Assembly: GCA_026260175.1 (NCBI GenBank)
Contig: JAKCWW010001680.1
Coordinates: 1 to 25,828, forward strand
Direction: 5' to 3'
DNA: 25,828 nucleotides
From: Reticulitermes lucifugus
Taxonomy: Eukaryota > Arthropoda > Insecta > Blattodea > Rhinotermitidae
Made by a program: the position numbers and the translations under genes. Each line of letters begins with the position of its first letter. Position 1 is the stretch's first letter. Of the stretch, positions 8,109-17,519 are shown in pieces. The notes beneath the pieces were generated by a model, which did not search any database, had not been told where the DNA came from, and saw nothing but the letters and a program-made list of their open reading frames with translations.

Positions 8109-9640
8109 TATTTGTAGTTATTCATTAAAGTAGCGCATTATTTGGTTTAATAACGCTTTGTTGTGAATTAACATATATTTTAACACACTCATTTTAAGGC
8201 TGGTATTTATAAGTCTTAATTATTTAAAATTAGAAGATTATTTAATGTCAAACTTCAAATAGGTGGTGGTTTAAACCTTTCAGAAACTCTGGTAACTGTA
8301 TTAACGACCTGCTCTAACCGTAAAGGACTTTGGCACTTTGCACACACAGTGCATTTACATGTTTTATGTAATTTGGCGTACAAATGGTGGTTATGTCTGT
8401 GTGCAGCATTCAGTTGAAGACGAATTCTTTACTGTGCGGTAGAAACTCAGATTTTAAATACTTGTTGCACTAAATCCGCTCTTCGAAGGGTCAAATGACG
8501 CAATGATTTATTTAGGACAGCCGTACTAGCCCATGTGTATTGTGTGTGGCGTGTATCACCTGTGACATTCTACTCTATTCCCATAGTTCCACAACTTGTA
8601 GGGGAAAGAGGGTGGTATGAAACTACGAACCAAGGCCCAATGAAGACGAACTCATGGTTTATATATAAATGATTTTGAGTGGTTAAATATTTTGCTGAAA
8701 AATACATTTTAACAGAGCTAAATTGTGTGTAATATTAATGAAAATATATACGTGTTTTAACATAACTAAAATAATTTCAAATATTAATTTTTTATTGATT
8801 ATACTAGGCACATATAATCTGAACTACATGATATGACACCGATTTTCTCTTGAGTTTTTTTTATAGATTTCCACTGCTAACCATGATTTCACAATTGCTC
8901 CATACTCGTTATTGTGAGATGGCCCTGAACAGACAGCGCATTATCATATCCTCATTCTTTAAGTTGGGTCTTTATCTCTAACCGGATCTCGGCTGGTCGC
9001 TGAGTGAGGAAATGAGAAATTTATGTTTTTAAATAATATTACCGGTATTTTTTATTAAATTTTATGCACTACTGAATCACACCGAAACAGCATGTAACCT
9101 GTATAAATCTGGCGCTGTTTACTCGATATTCATGTTAGAATACTAGGCTAAATGTATAACTTAGCGTGTCGTGATTTAAAATGTTAAGAATCAAGAAGTG
9201 ATGCCTTTTTTTAAATGAACGTGCAGTGAAATTTTCTATCAACTTTAAAACTGAGTGCAGACAATTCGTGATCTTATCAAAACATGCTAATGGAAGTGTT
9301 AAAAGCGGTGAGATTGTACAGTTAGTAAAAAATTCTTCCTAATAATACAGTACTTTTATTACTCTTTGCTGAGTCGATTTAACGACCTGTATCAAAACGT
9401 TTACCTTCTGAACCAACAGTGCAGAACAAACAAAATTCTCTTTTCATGTTTGGGGTAAACTTTTACGCTTCCAGTAAGGCAGTCGTGCTGAAAGTGAGGG
9501 AGATGGAGGAAAAATGTTCGGATATATAACGCACCCCTCCCATATAAAATAAATCGTTAAAGGAATTTTATAGTATATAAAATAGTGTTAAAATTCTTCA
9601 GAGTTATTTTGTATACGTGTCCTAACCTCCGTGTGACAGA
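8109..9640. other. AT-rich sequence, nothing recognised
   Basis: This stretch is AT-rich throughout and almost free of open frames longer than 60 codons. It would be consistent with intron or intergenic DNA. I see no intact repeat in it. Confidence 0.5.
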
Positions 9641-9649
9641 ATGTGCATA

Positions 9650-9909
9650 AACTACGATTTTAGTTCTCCATGTAATGACTAGTTTACGTAATGGGTGACC
9701 AAGGAACCTGTGTTCGGCTCCCGGCAGTAGCAAGAGATTTTTCTCCAAAGCCTCGAGATCGGCTGACTCTAGGCCGATAGGGCATGAAGCCTAGCACTCA
9801 GCTTCATGTAGTTCTGAGGTTAAGGAGGCGAGGAGCTACACCTCCACTTCCCTATTGGACTTCTTGGCGTGATGCTTAATTAAGCATATGGAAACTTACT
9901 TTTACCTTA
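9650..9909 (+). mobile_element. tRNA-derived SINE, diverged
   Basis: TGTTCGGCTCCCGGCAGTAG starting at 9711 looks like a SINE B box (GGTTCGACTCCCGGCAG) and is followed by GCAAGAGATTTTTCTCC. The copy at 21103 has the same order: GGTTGGACTCCC, CAGAGG, CAAGAGATTTATA. The element appears to end near 9909 with CTTACTTTTACCTT, a tail like those of the full SINEs at 10909-11179 and 11472-11735. The head before the B box is poorly preserved, so the start is approximate. No target-site duplication was found. Confidence 0.5.
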
Positions 9910-10309
9910 GGTTTTTCAAGGTATTAATTCACAATTTGGCCAGTTACACGCCTGTATTAACGGAAAGGATTGTGCAATGTTCTTGAACATTTTTTTATTT
10001 TTGTGTTGTTAATTAAACCGGTCAGTTTAGATTTAAGTATATAAATTGTAATTATAACGTAAGAAAGTTTCATGCGTTTCTTATTGTGAGATAAAACTCT
10101 CTTTACAGGAATGACATTCGTACAAGCCTACTTCGAACAACAGGCTCGTCATTCGCTGACCTTGAGATTAGATGGTAAAATGTTAAACGATTCATTATTC
10201 AGTTTCCGTTTTATGGTAGACTATTACCGCAAGTCGCTTAGACGCCCGCAGACAGTGTCACGTCCTCGATCTGTCTGACAAAACGCAAGAGGCTTATGTA
10301 TAACGTGTC
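9910..10309. other. No recognisable feature
   Basis: AT-rich sequence with no open frame or repeat that I can support. Confidence 0.45.
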
Positions 10310-10531
10310 TCATGATTGATCACTGACTGTGAAATGCAACTGCTCTGCAGCATTTTGCCCACTGGCTTGCGCGTAATGTCGTGTTGTAGTATGGCGGTTA
10401 GTCGCTGGGGTCTTACCTCGGAGGCCTGGCTTCATTCCTTGGGCAGTCTGTTGCATTGGGACGGGTGTTTCTCCGAATGCTTCCGTTTCGCTCTGCACAA
10501 CACCATAGGCAAAATAACAGAGGATGTGCAA
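10310..10531 (-). repeat. Possible repeat-derived open frame remnant
   Basis: A 73-codon minus-strand frame contains GETPVPMQQTAQGMKPGLRG followed by KTPATNRH. Similar phrases (for example KPGLRGGKPATN) recur, as I remember them, in spurious proteins translated from dispersed repeats in large insect genomes. The opposite strand also carries a 76-codon frame, and the segment is more GC-rich than its surroundings. I infer a fragment of a dispersed repeat rather than a gene, but this rests on memory alone. Confidence 0.3.
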
Positions 10532-10896
10532 GACAGATGTAGGTAGACATTTGTTCTGAACAAAGGATTAGTAAGGAGGAGGGTGACGCACTGGTTCTGA
10601 TTCACTCCCCTGGACTTCTAAAACTATTTTCGGCCTGATTTTTAAATCTCTAAAATACAGTAATATAGCGCCTTATTCAGTATTAAAATGTCTGCCTTCC
10701 GCCCAGACCTTTCTGTTTCTTATGACTCCGACAAAAAACAACAATTATTTGCCCAAGGTATTTGTCCTTAAAATAGAGAAGTAGAATGTTTCCTGTAAGG
10801 TATACATGTTTTACATAAAATTCATGCTAGGGAAGGAATAATCTGGTCTTGTTGTCCGGGGAAACTAGTGTTTTCCAAATATTGACAAAATATTTG
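10532..10896. other. No recognisable feature
   Basis: Unique-looking, AT-leaning sequence with nothing to annotate. Confidence 0.45.
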
Positions 10897-11191
10897 TAAA
10901 TAATTGTAAAAGGTAAAAGCAATCCCATTACAGGCCTGGACAGGCCCTTAGGGTTCCAGGAGGATAAGGCTCCCAGATTTCTAGACAATCGGCACATGAA
11001 GTGGTAAGGTTGTCAGCCCTACGCACCGGNNNNNNNNNNNNNNNNNNNNNNNNNNNNNNNNNNNNNNNNNNNNNNNNNNNNNNNNNNNNNNNNNNNNNNN
11101 NNNNNNNNNNNGAATCGAACCCGCGACCTTCCGACTTGTAGCGCAGTGCCTCAACCAACTGCGCCACCGCGCGCCCTTATAAATAATTGTA
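10897..11191 (-). mobile_element. Full-length SINE with 12-bp target-site duplication (contains N gap)
   Basis: TAAATAATTGTA occurs exactly at 10897-10908 and 11180-11191 and brackets this minus-strand element (10909-11179). Read on the minus strand, the head starts GGGCGCGCGGTGG. It has an A-box region GGTGGCGCAGTTGG (11168-11155) and a B box GGTTCGATTC (11121-11112), so it derives from a tRNA. The body is interrupted by 82 N (11030-11111). It ends with TGCTTTTACCTTTTAC. A spurious frame (MAQLVEALRYKSEGRGFD) comes from the head; I recognise it as a frequent false ORF in cockroach and termite genomes. The head is unlike the tRNA-Leu-type head at 13625, but the tail resembles that of the neighbour at 11472. 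Confidence 0.85.
11030..11111. other. Assembly gap (82 N)
   Basis: The unresolved bases lie inside the body of the SINE at 10909-11179, just inside its B box. The run length may be an estimate. Its position suggests that the assembler could not place reads from a high-copy repeat. Confidence 0.99.
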
Positions 11192-11454
11192 GCTTGTTTA
11201 ATTTATGTTTATTTTTTTAAAGTTCTGACCTCGACCACTAAGGGCACTGGAATTGTGATTTCCCATCCCAGTTGGAGTATGGATGTGTGCCTTATTTTTG
11301 TGCACGAGTATTCATGCTGACGTGGGTAGGTACAGGTTTGCGAGGGACAGGTCCTCCGTCCAAAGAGCCACACAAAATATTTAAATGACTCTTAATTTCA
11401 GAAATGTATTCTGAGTTCAGGACAAATATATTTGTCTTTAAGATCCATACCGTT
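11192..11454. other. No recognisable feature
   Basis: This is the short interval between two full-length SINEs. A 70-codon minus-strand frame (11292-11504) runs into the next SINE and is not a gene. Confidence 0.45.
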
Positions 11455-11752
11455 TTCTTATATTCTTTTAGGCAAAGATAAAGGTAAAGGTCACCCCGTA
11501 ACATGCCATGACTGGAACAGAGAGGGGAATAGATATATTGCTCTACTCATTCTTGATCCCAGCGTGAAGTCATGCCCCGGCCGCTTTACCGCTGGGAAAG
11601 GGCTCCGATACCCATTGCCTTAGAGAGGGTGTGGACGGATATGGAAAAGCGAAAGTTTCTTGCCCCCACCAGTGTTAGAACCCCGGACCATCCAGCCCAT
11701 GGCCAGTCGCTGTACCGACTACAGTATCCCGGCACTTCTTATGTTCTTTTAG
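11455..11752 (-). mobile_element. Full-length tRNA-derived SINE with 17-bp target-site duplication
   Basis: TTCTTATATTCTTTTAG (11455-11471) and TTCTTATGTTCTTTTAG (11736-11752) match at 16 of 17 bases and flank a 264-bp element. On the minus strand the head begins GTGCCGGGATACTG. It carries an A-box region GATACTGTAGTCGGTACAGC (11728-11709) and a B box GGGGTTCTAACAC (11684-11672). The body holds the AATGGGTATCGG and CGGTAAAGCGGCCGGGGCATG words that recur at 1285, 14290 and 22471. The tail is ACCTTTACCTTTATC, a short repeat tail rather than poly(A). The duplication length fits LINE-driven insertion. It probably has an internal pol III promoter, as SINEs do, but the B box has one altered base (TTCTAAC for TTCGAAC), so activity is doubtful. 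Confidence 0.85.
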
Positions 11753-11950
11753 TGTATAGTAATTGTGATCGTTAAGAGATTTTCAGCTACGTAAGGAGTT
11801 GATATAATTCATGTAAAGAAAAACTCTTCTTGATAGTTCTGAGGTTTTCACAGTTGAGTGTTTGTGGATTCCGTTCATGTGGCATATGGGATAATCTGCG
11901 TGCTGTCGACGTAACGCAGTGCCTTCGTCTTCAGCGTTCTTCTGTTAACT
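11753..11950. other. No recognisable feature
   Basis: Unremarkable sequence between the SINE and a ribozyme-like motif. Confidence 0.4.
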
Positions 11951-12040
11951 CTAGACCCTTGAAGATAAAGGTACTACGTTCCTTCGAAACGTCGGGAAGT
12001 AATTATCGAGTGATGCACCGTCGTATCGTCATTGTTCTTG
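11950..12040 (+). other. Hammerhead-like core motif, degenerate (CGTC-type)
   Basis: CTTGAAGA (11958-11965) resembles the first core box, with an extra T compared with CUGANGA. AAGG (11968-11971) can pair with CCTT (11981-11984), and GAAAC follows at 11986-11990, then GTCGGGAAGTAAT. The GAAACGTCGG is shared with foldback copy C at 20946. About 30 bases later CACCGTCGTATCGTC (12018-12032) faintly echoes the downstream box. No inverted arms are evident. Confidence 0.45.
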
Positions 12041-12944
12041 TTCATTGTGCAGTGCTTTACAGGTAGTTCCAGTAGAAAAATGTATCTGATAAATGCAGTT
12101 TGTGAGGCGTCAAAAAAGGTCGATGAAAATGTCGGTATGTGACCGGGCACATTTTTATGATTATGCCTCAAAACCAGAGGTTCACAAATATCGGGCGCCA
12201 AGTCGTCATAGCGACCAAATCTTGTATGGGGTGACAGCTAAAATTTGTGGGTCTTCAGGATGGCACTGGCGTCACGTCACCATTCTCACGCCTAGAACTG
12301 TGAGGTGACTCCTAATTATTGGAAAATTTGTTGTACACGCCTGCTTACACCGAAACGAAAGTATAACAAGTAAGGAAGCCTAGTAGAAGTGCTAATATAA
12401 CTACAGAATACATGCTTCAGGACTGGCTTGTTTGTATCATGTCATCGCACAATAAGAGGACTGTCACTGTTCTCCGACTACTTGGATGTCGTCCACCAGT
12501 CTCATTCCACCTCAGCTCCATCCTCGTAGTTACTCATCTGCCACAGACTATATAATGTTAGCAACTGAGAGCGTCCTTAAATAATACAGTTGTGTCCCTC
12601 TCTGCAATGTGACAGTATTAATCGTATTGTTCACCCGCCCGTACAGATTTCATGGACACGGTTTCTGATTTTAGTGAGCTTATCTCTTACAACAACGTAG
12701 TTTCCTGTTTATCAAAAGCGTTGTTTCCTGCAGACTTATTGCGTTTAAATACGTCGTAAGGTTTAACATGCGGTAACTCCGCTGCATTTTCACAAGTGAA
12801 CAGGCTGTTTAACAGTAATGACCTTATCCTGTTCCTTGAAAGAACAGTCGATATGACGTTGTGACGTAGATATTGCATTAGTGAATATATCGCGTTCAAG
12901 AAATACGCTCATCATAAAAAAAATGGGTAGCACCTAATTTATCA
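12041..12944. other. No recognisable feature
   Basis: Several short frames on both strands (11974-12201 minus, 12093-12308 plus, 12687-12899 minus) occur without any recognisable domain. I see no repeat or RNA gene. Confidence 0.45.
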
Positions 12945-12950
12945 CCTGTT

Positions 12951-13100
12951 TTCAGTCTTCCGCCGCGGTGTAATTGAGATGTTTGTTCCTCTGTGACATT
13001 ATGCAGTGTAGATTGGTAGTAATTACTGGCGTTTAGGTACAACCTGGTAACTAACTACCACTCTACGCTGCGTTAACATTCCAGAAGAACGAAGATCTCG
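12951..13100 (+). mobile_element. Foldback element A, diverged
   Basis: The start TTCAGTCTTCCGCCGCGGTG matches the shared end of the family (compare TTTCAGGCTTCCGCCGCG at 5621). The arms are 12985-13020 (GTTCCTCTGTGAC...GGTAGT) and 13054-13090 (ACTACCACTCTACGCTGCG...AGAAGAAC). They pair at most positions with one indel. Between them lies GGTAACTAACTACC (13046-13059), identical to copy C. The CTGANGA/GAAAC core is not recognisable. Both a poorer arm match than copy B and the lack of flanking repeats suggest an older insertion. Confidence 0.7.
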
Positions 13101-13109
13101 GCTAGTTTC

Positions 13110-13610
13110 TCATTTCACATTTTGATTGCCTCTAGTCTGTCTGCAGTACAGCCAATAAGATTTAAATGGAACATTCAAATTGTTTCTAAATTCGATTTTC
13201 TTACCATTGTCATATACCTGGCTTGAATGTGTTAAGACACTGCGACAGGACCAAATGAATCTTGCTTATTTGTCAGATGTAACGAACACGAAATGCTTTC
13301 GCCAGTCTGTGGCGACCCAAATATTTGTTAGTCTACGTGGTCATAATGTCTTAGCTCTGCATAATTGATAGTTCTACAAATGTGTGAGTCAAATAGAGCA
13401 AATACCTTTTAGCTGTTTGTTGTCTTAGTGCACATTTGGACAGCAAAATATATAGCTCCAAGGACAACCTGCACAGCATACAGACGCATCATCTCAGACA
13501 AATGCAGTATTAAGCACGCAACATAAAGCTATCCACCTATAATTTAGTTGCTAACTCACCGTCGGAACTGTGGATCAGCAAATGCGGGAGCCCACTTACA
13601 TAATTAAACT
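13110..13610. other. No recognisable feature
   Basis: Nothing beyond short frames without motifs (for example 13180-13368 plus). Confidence 0.45.
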
Positions 13611-13613
13611 TGG

Positions 13614-13902
13614 AATGAATCCACGCCGATCCAGTGGCCGTGCGGTCTAAGGCGTGGGTCTTCGGCCGCTCGCTTGCTAGGATCGTGGGTTCGAATCCCA
13701 CACGGGGGCATGGATGTTTGTCTCTTGTGAGTGTTGTGTGTTGTTAGGTAGAGGTCTGTGCGACGAGCCGATCCCTCGTCCAGAGGAGTCCTACCGACTG
13801 TGGTGTGTATCTCTGTGTGATCAAAAGAAACTACAAACCTCGACACTGAAACGGGAAAACCGGAGTAGGTAGGAGAGGACGACTAAAAAAAAATGAATCC
13901 AC
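13614..13902 (+). mobile_element. Full-length SINE, tRNA-Leu-type head, 11-bp target-site duplication
   Basis: AATGAATCCAC occurs exactly at 13614-13624 and 13892-13902 and frames a 267-bp element. The head (GCCGATCCAGTGGCCG...) has an A-box region TGGCCGTGCGGTCTAAGGCG from 13635 and a perfect B box GGTTCGAATCC at 13688-13698. GTGGCCG-GCGGTCTAAGGC is typical of class II tRNA-Leu, so I infer a tRNA-Leu (or Ser) origin. The body includes CATGGATGTTTG and GTTAGGTAGAGGTCTG. It ends in an A-run of about nine bases (13884-13893, partly shared with the duplication). The reverse strand gives a false frame, GIRTHDPSKRAA. Intact boxes and exact flanking repeats suggest a fairly recent insertion. Confidence 0.9.
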
Positions 13903-14115
13903 ATCGAGATACTCAGACTGGAGATGATGCTATGACAAATTTGGGATAGCAAAGGAAGTAAAATCTGTAAAGAGTATTTGTAACATTTGTGGTAGAACCT
14001 CTGCCCACACATATTGTTCCTGTTTATGACCATAACAATTTAAATAATTTTAATTGTGTTTTCCGGACTTACATAATGTATATTTCTTGCTTAATATGTT
14101 CTAAAGACCAATTGT
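13903..14115. other. No recognisable feature
   Basis: A short AT-rich interval with no supported feature. Confidence 0.4.
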
Positions 14116-14205
14116 GAACTTGAGGATTACCTGAGGTAGGTCGAAACATGTAGTTCTATATAATAAATATAATTTAGTTGTGTTTGGACAGATACTGATT
14201 TAATT
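14115..14205 (+). other. Hammerhead-like core motif (ATG-type)
   Basis: CTTGAGGA (14119-14126) is followed by a small stem of ACCT (14129-14132) with AGGT (14138-14141) and then by GAAACATGTAG (14143-14153). The sequence that follows is AT-rich (TATATAATAAATATAATTT) and then reads GTGTTTGGACAG. The order and the GAAACATGTAG match the right arm of the inverted repeat at 17425. This is a solo copy without an inverted partner. Confidence 0.5.
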
Positions 14206-14289
14206 TTTATACTATTAACAACATAACGGGATGACATTCTTTAAAAGTTTATAGCTCCGTTCATTCTTACTCGCGGCACTGCATGAAAG

Positions 14290-14400
14290 CGAATGGTTAG
14301 CTTAGTGCCCCGGCCGCTTGACCCCAAGGAAAGCGCCCTGTTATCCGTTGAATTGGGAGCTGGAGCCTGGGCATGCCACAGAGCCGGTCTGGGCCTTTTG
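14290..14400 (-). mobile_element. SINE 3'-body fragment
   Basis: GTGCCCCGGCCGCTTGACCC followed by AAGGAAAGCGCCC and CCGTTGAATTGGGAGCTGG matches the body of the SINE at 11472-11735 in the same orientation. The tRNA-like head is missing. Both strands carry frames of 62-74 codons across it, which are shadows of the repeat. Confidence 0.6.
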
Positions 14401-15215
14401 AAAAAGATTCCCGAATCGTGCCTACTCACTATACCTAGTATGCTATCCCGCCCCTCCCCCTACCTGCCTTATATAGCTACATACGTATGTTGTTTTCTTG
14501 TCGGTCCGAGTTACTGATGTACAAAATAGAGACTGTCTTAGCTTGTCTCAGTTTCTGAACCATTTGATGAAAATTTATATCGAACGTTCTGTATAAAATC
14601 TTATATCTGTTCTGGAAGTGACTTGTAAATATGAGTGGTTCTACATGCTTCATAGTACTCTGTCATCAGTGCCTATCTGGGACCTAGTACTAACACGCGT
14701 CCCACCACACCTATAAAACAGAATATTGATAACGTCATCCCTGTAGACGGTACATCGAGAAAAACACGACGTTTTTCCCAACCGAACTTCGTCTTACAGG
14801 AAAACACAATTTTGTCGTGCTCTTCAAAGACGAATAAACATCACATTTTAGGCTAACGGAATTTCTTATGAGCTGTGCGAGACGTGGGTTTATCAAAGTG
14901 GTGAATATTCAGGTTAACCGCCTTCTGGGATGTGACACATTGTAGTTTGGTAGACAGGTACTAACATCTCGAAGGAATTGGTGTATGATAATCAATTGCA
15001 TTATTAAAACTACCTTACCTTTCATTTAGTTTCAATAAGTATAATATTTTGTCCAAGATCACCAAACTGATGAAGAAGTACAATAAATGGGAGAAAACTA
15101 ACAAGAGAAATGATTGGATACGACAGGAAAAAACTGATCCCTAACAAAGAAGTTCTGCCATGAAGAGTGGGGCAACAGGACGCCCCGAAAAGTTAATGCA
15201 CCAATCCACAAAACT
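14401..15215. other. No recognisable feature
   Basis: About 800 bases with no gene, RNA or repeat that I can support. Confidence 0.45.
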
Positions 15216-15262
15216 ACTGAGCGTCACATCTCAAAAGACGGCAGTCTTCATACAGCTTCTTT
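15216..15262 (+). repeat. Dispersed repeat fragment, second copy
   Basis: GCGTCACATC, AAAAGACGGCAGTCTTCATA (from 15221) parallels 202-240, matching at roughly 30 of 36 positions. It is embedded in a 102-codon frame (15160-15468) that ends in a run of valines from a GTT microsatellite, so that frame is not a gene. Confidence 0.5.
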
Positions 15263-16245
15263 GCGTGAACTTGGCGATTGGGTCTCTGTGGTTTGAAACG
15301 ATGACACTATTTTGTACAGGAAATGGCCAAATGACTCTTAATGTAATGAGACAGAAACGAAATATCTGCTTCAGTATATCGACTATAAGAATAACGACGT
15401 TACGCAATAACGGAATATTATGGTGGAGAAGTGTGGCTTGTGTAGTTGTTGTTGTTGTTTGGGGGTGACACTGAGCCGATTGGTACTGCGGCCTGTAGAT
15501 CCACTTAATTTTTCTCTTGCAGAACCAATAAATACTGCATGAACACTTCTGAACCCTTTCAGTCTAGCCCAGTGCTGACTATATGTACCACATAGCCTAT
15601 TGATATGTTTCGTATAATTCATACAATGAACAGCTGTTTTTCTCTCTCTCCATAATATCAGATTGATAGCGATAGTGGGGGCTCGTGAGTGTTTACTGTG
15701 CGGAAGACCTCAGTTTTTAGCTACATTCATTTCATTCTGTAGTCTGTCTTACGACAGGTCCGTAGCCTCTTCCAAAGCGAGTTCTCCACAGGATGCGATC
15801 TAGTGCTTCCTCTTTCAATTTCCAGTATCTTTTTTTTTTTTTAGCTACCTTCCTTACTAAAAGTTAAACGAGTAGGCTTTCGAGATCACAGAGCTGTGTG
15901 TGTATGTGAAAGAGACCGACGGACTGTGTATCGCCCCTCCCCTCCAATTTCTACTTTTGAATCAGTTCACGAATTAACAAGAACAACGTAATTTTTAATT
16001 TCCTGCAATCTATTATAATACGAGTAACGTGGCGGATGCGCCATCGTTTGAAACAGGCAGCACTAACACTGCTTGCCTTTATACCTCCGAAATGGTGTGC
16101 AGCAAGAGACCTTGAAAAAAATAGTAACTTCTCTTAAGGTAATATTTTAGTACAATGCAAAGAAGATGATATATGTGCGATTTTTTAAGATTGATGTCGA
16201 TAAGGTATGAAGCATGTGAACTATGGTACGGATTTAATCATTACC
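15263..16245. other. No gene; simple repeats only
   Basis: A (GTT)5 microsatellite lies at 15445-15459 and a run of T at about 15829-15842. The rest, including a somewhat GC-richer stretch at 15470-15600, has no feature that I can identify. Confidence 0.5.
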
Positions 16246-16526
16246 ATACCTACACATTAGCCGATTCCGGTAGCCGCGCGGTCTAAAACGTGGCTTTGCG
16301 GCCGTTCGCTTGCTGGGATTGCTGGTTCGAATCCCGCCGGGGCATGGATCTCTGTCTTGTGAGTGTTGTGTGTTATCAGGTAGAGGTCTCTGCGCCGGGC
16401 TGATCACTCTTCCACAGGAGTCCTTCCGAGTGTGGTGTGTCTGAGTGTGGTATCGAAACCTCAACGATGAGGAGGTCCTAGCCCACCAGGGGCTGTCGAG
16501 CCATGAAAAAGAAATACCTACATATT
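16246..16526 (+). mobile_element. Full-length SINE, tRNA-Leu-type head, 13-bp target-site duplication
   Basis: ATACCTACACATT (16246-16258) and ATACCTACATATT (16514-16526) match at 12 of 13 bases around a 255-bp element. It is the same family as the SINE at 13625. The head has TAGCCGCGCGGTCTAAAACG from 16271 and a perfect B box GGTTCGAATCC at 16324-16334. The shared body includes TTGTGAGTGTTGTGTGTT and GGTAGAGGTCT. The distal body differs from the first copy (CCTAGCCCACCAGGGGCTGT), and the tail is a short A-rich run, GAAAAAGAAA. The 128-codon reverse-strand frame is a false ORF of this repeat. Confidence 0.9.
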
Positions 16527-16529
16527 GTG

Positions 16530-17320
16530 TATGAAATACGGTTTGTAAGTCACTAATTACAAATATGTCGAAGATACGAAACTTTACGGTAAAGTTTGAT
16601 AAATTTAACGTAGCCAACACAGTATCACTGTTTAAATAGTAAATTGTTCACGAGTATAAAATAGAACAACAGGAATAGTACTAGTTTGCATGCAGCAGTA
16701 GAAGTGTGTGCAACAGGAAAATAGCTTGCAGTCCTCCTCAGAGCTGCTTGTTATTTGAAATTCGTGCTTCGAGCGGTTCAGTTTCATCCTAACGTAGACG
16801 ACTGGGCTGTTCGTGTTGTGTGCAGTTCACCGTTACTAATCTCACTGACACTTGTCCACTTCTGTTTGACGTATTCAGTGGGTCTCAATCGATGTGAATA
16901 CCCCTGTGTGGGTGGGAGGGCGCCTGTAAGTGACATGCTCTCCTGAAGCGCAGAGCATGTGACCTGATGTCACAACACGAATACACGCCCTGCATTAATG
17001 AAGGAACATTTAACCATTAGGTGTGGAATTTCCTATTTTCCTTTTGCTGCTGTTTATTCGTGTACTACAGATCCTATCCTGTGACGGTTCCATGTTGAGG
17101 TGCCATTTTTGTGGTGGCCGTGTTTGCTTTCTGAAAAGCGACAAGTCTTTGGTTAATATGCATGATGAACCCATATATTAGGTTCGAAATTGTTCTAAAT
17201 TCATTACTATAATAGTAATAAATCTTAATTTTCAAGGCTTTCTGAACTAATAAAATAAATCCTTTCGGATTACTGAGTTAATTTTGCCACGTATCAGCAC
17301 AATAAAACAATCTAAGAAAC
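16530..17320. other. No recognisable feature
   Basis: Positions 16740-16980 are slightly richer in G+C than the flanks and hold a 63-codon frame (16755-16946 plus), but nothing identifies it as an exon or a repeat. Confidence 0.4.
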
Positions 17321-17518
17321 ACGTTTCTTGTCCGACGAATGTACACTTTTATTCACTATTAATTTGTGAAACACAGTCCTACATGTTTCGAATCTTATCC
17401 CGTTTCATCTTCAGGGACGTCAGACTGAAGATGAACCAGGATAAGGTTCGAAACATGTAGGAATGTGTTTCACAAATTGATAGTGAATAAAAGTGTACAT
17501 TCGTCGGACAATAAACAT
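17321..17518. repeat. Near-perfect inverted repeat of two hammerhead-like units
   Basis: Arms 17331-17414 and 17425-17508 are reverse complements at 79 of 84 positions, with only ten bases (GGACGTCAGA) between them. Weaker pairing continues for about ten bases outwards on each side. Each arm, read outwards from the centre, starts CTGAAGATGAA and continues to CGAAACATGTAGGA. In the right arm CTGAAGA is at 17425-17431, GAACC (17433-17437) pairs with GGTTC (17445-17449), and GAAAC is at 17450-17454. In the left arm, on the minus strand, the boxes are at 17414-17408 and 17389-17385. CTGAAGA fits the hammerhead CUGANGA box exactly. I found no stem I or cleavage triplet that would complete the fold, so the ribozyme reading is an inference. 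A long perfect hairpin like this may also be transcribed into double-stranded RNA. Confidence 0.85.
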
Positions 17519-17519
17519 A

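Noticed and set aside
13625..13700. Functional tRNA-Leu gene
   Set aside because: A and B boxes are present, but the arms do not form a proper cloverleaf, and a SINE body, A-rich tail and target-site duplication follow.
15160..15468. 102-codon plus-strand frame as a gene
   Set aside because: It crosses a dispersed repeat at 15221 and ends in valines encoded by a GTT microsatellite.
16234..16620. 128-codon minus-strand frame as a gene
   Set aside because: It is the reverse translation of the SINE at 16259-16513, including the usual GGIRTSNPSKRTA artefact.
17331..17508. Calling this a working hammerhead ribozyme
   Set aside because: The core boxes fit, but I could find neither stem I pairing nor a suitable cleavage triplet, so only hammerhead-like is justified.
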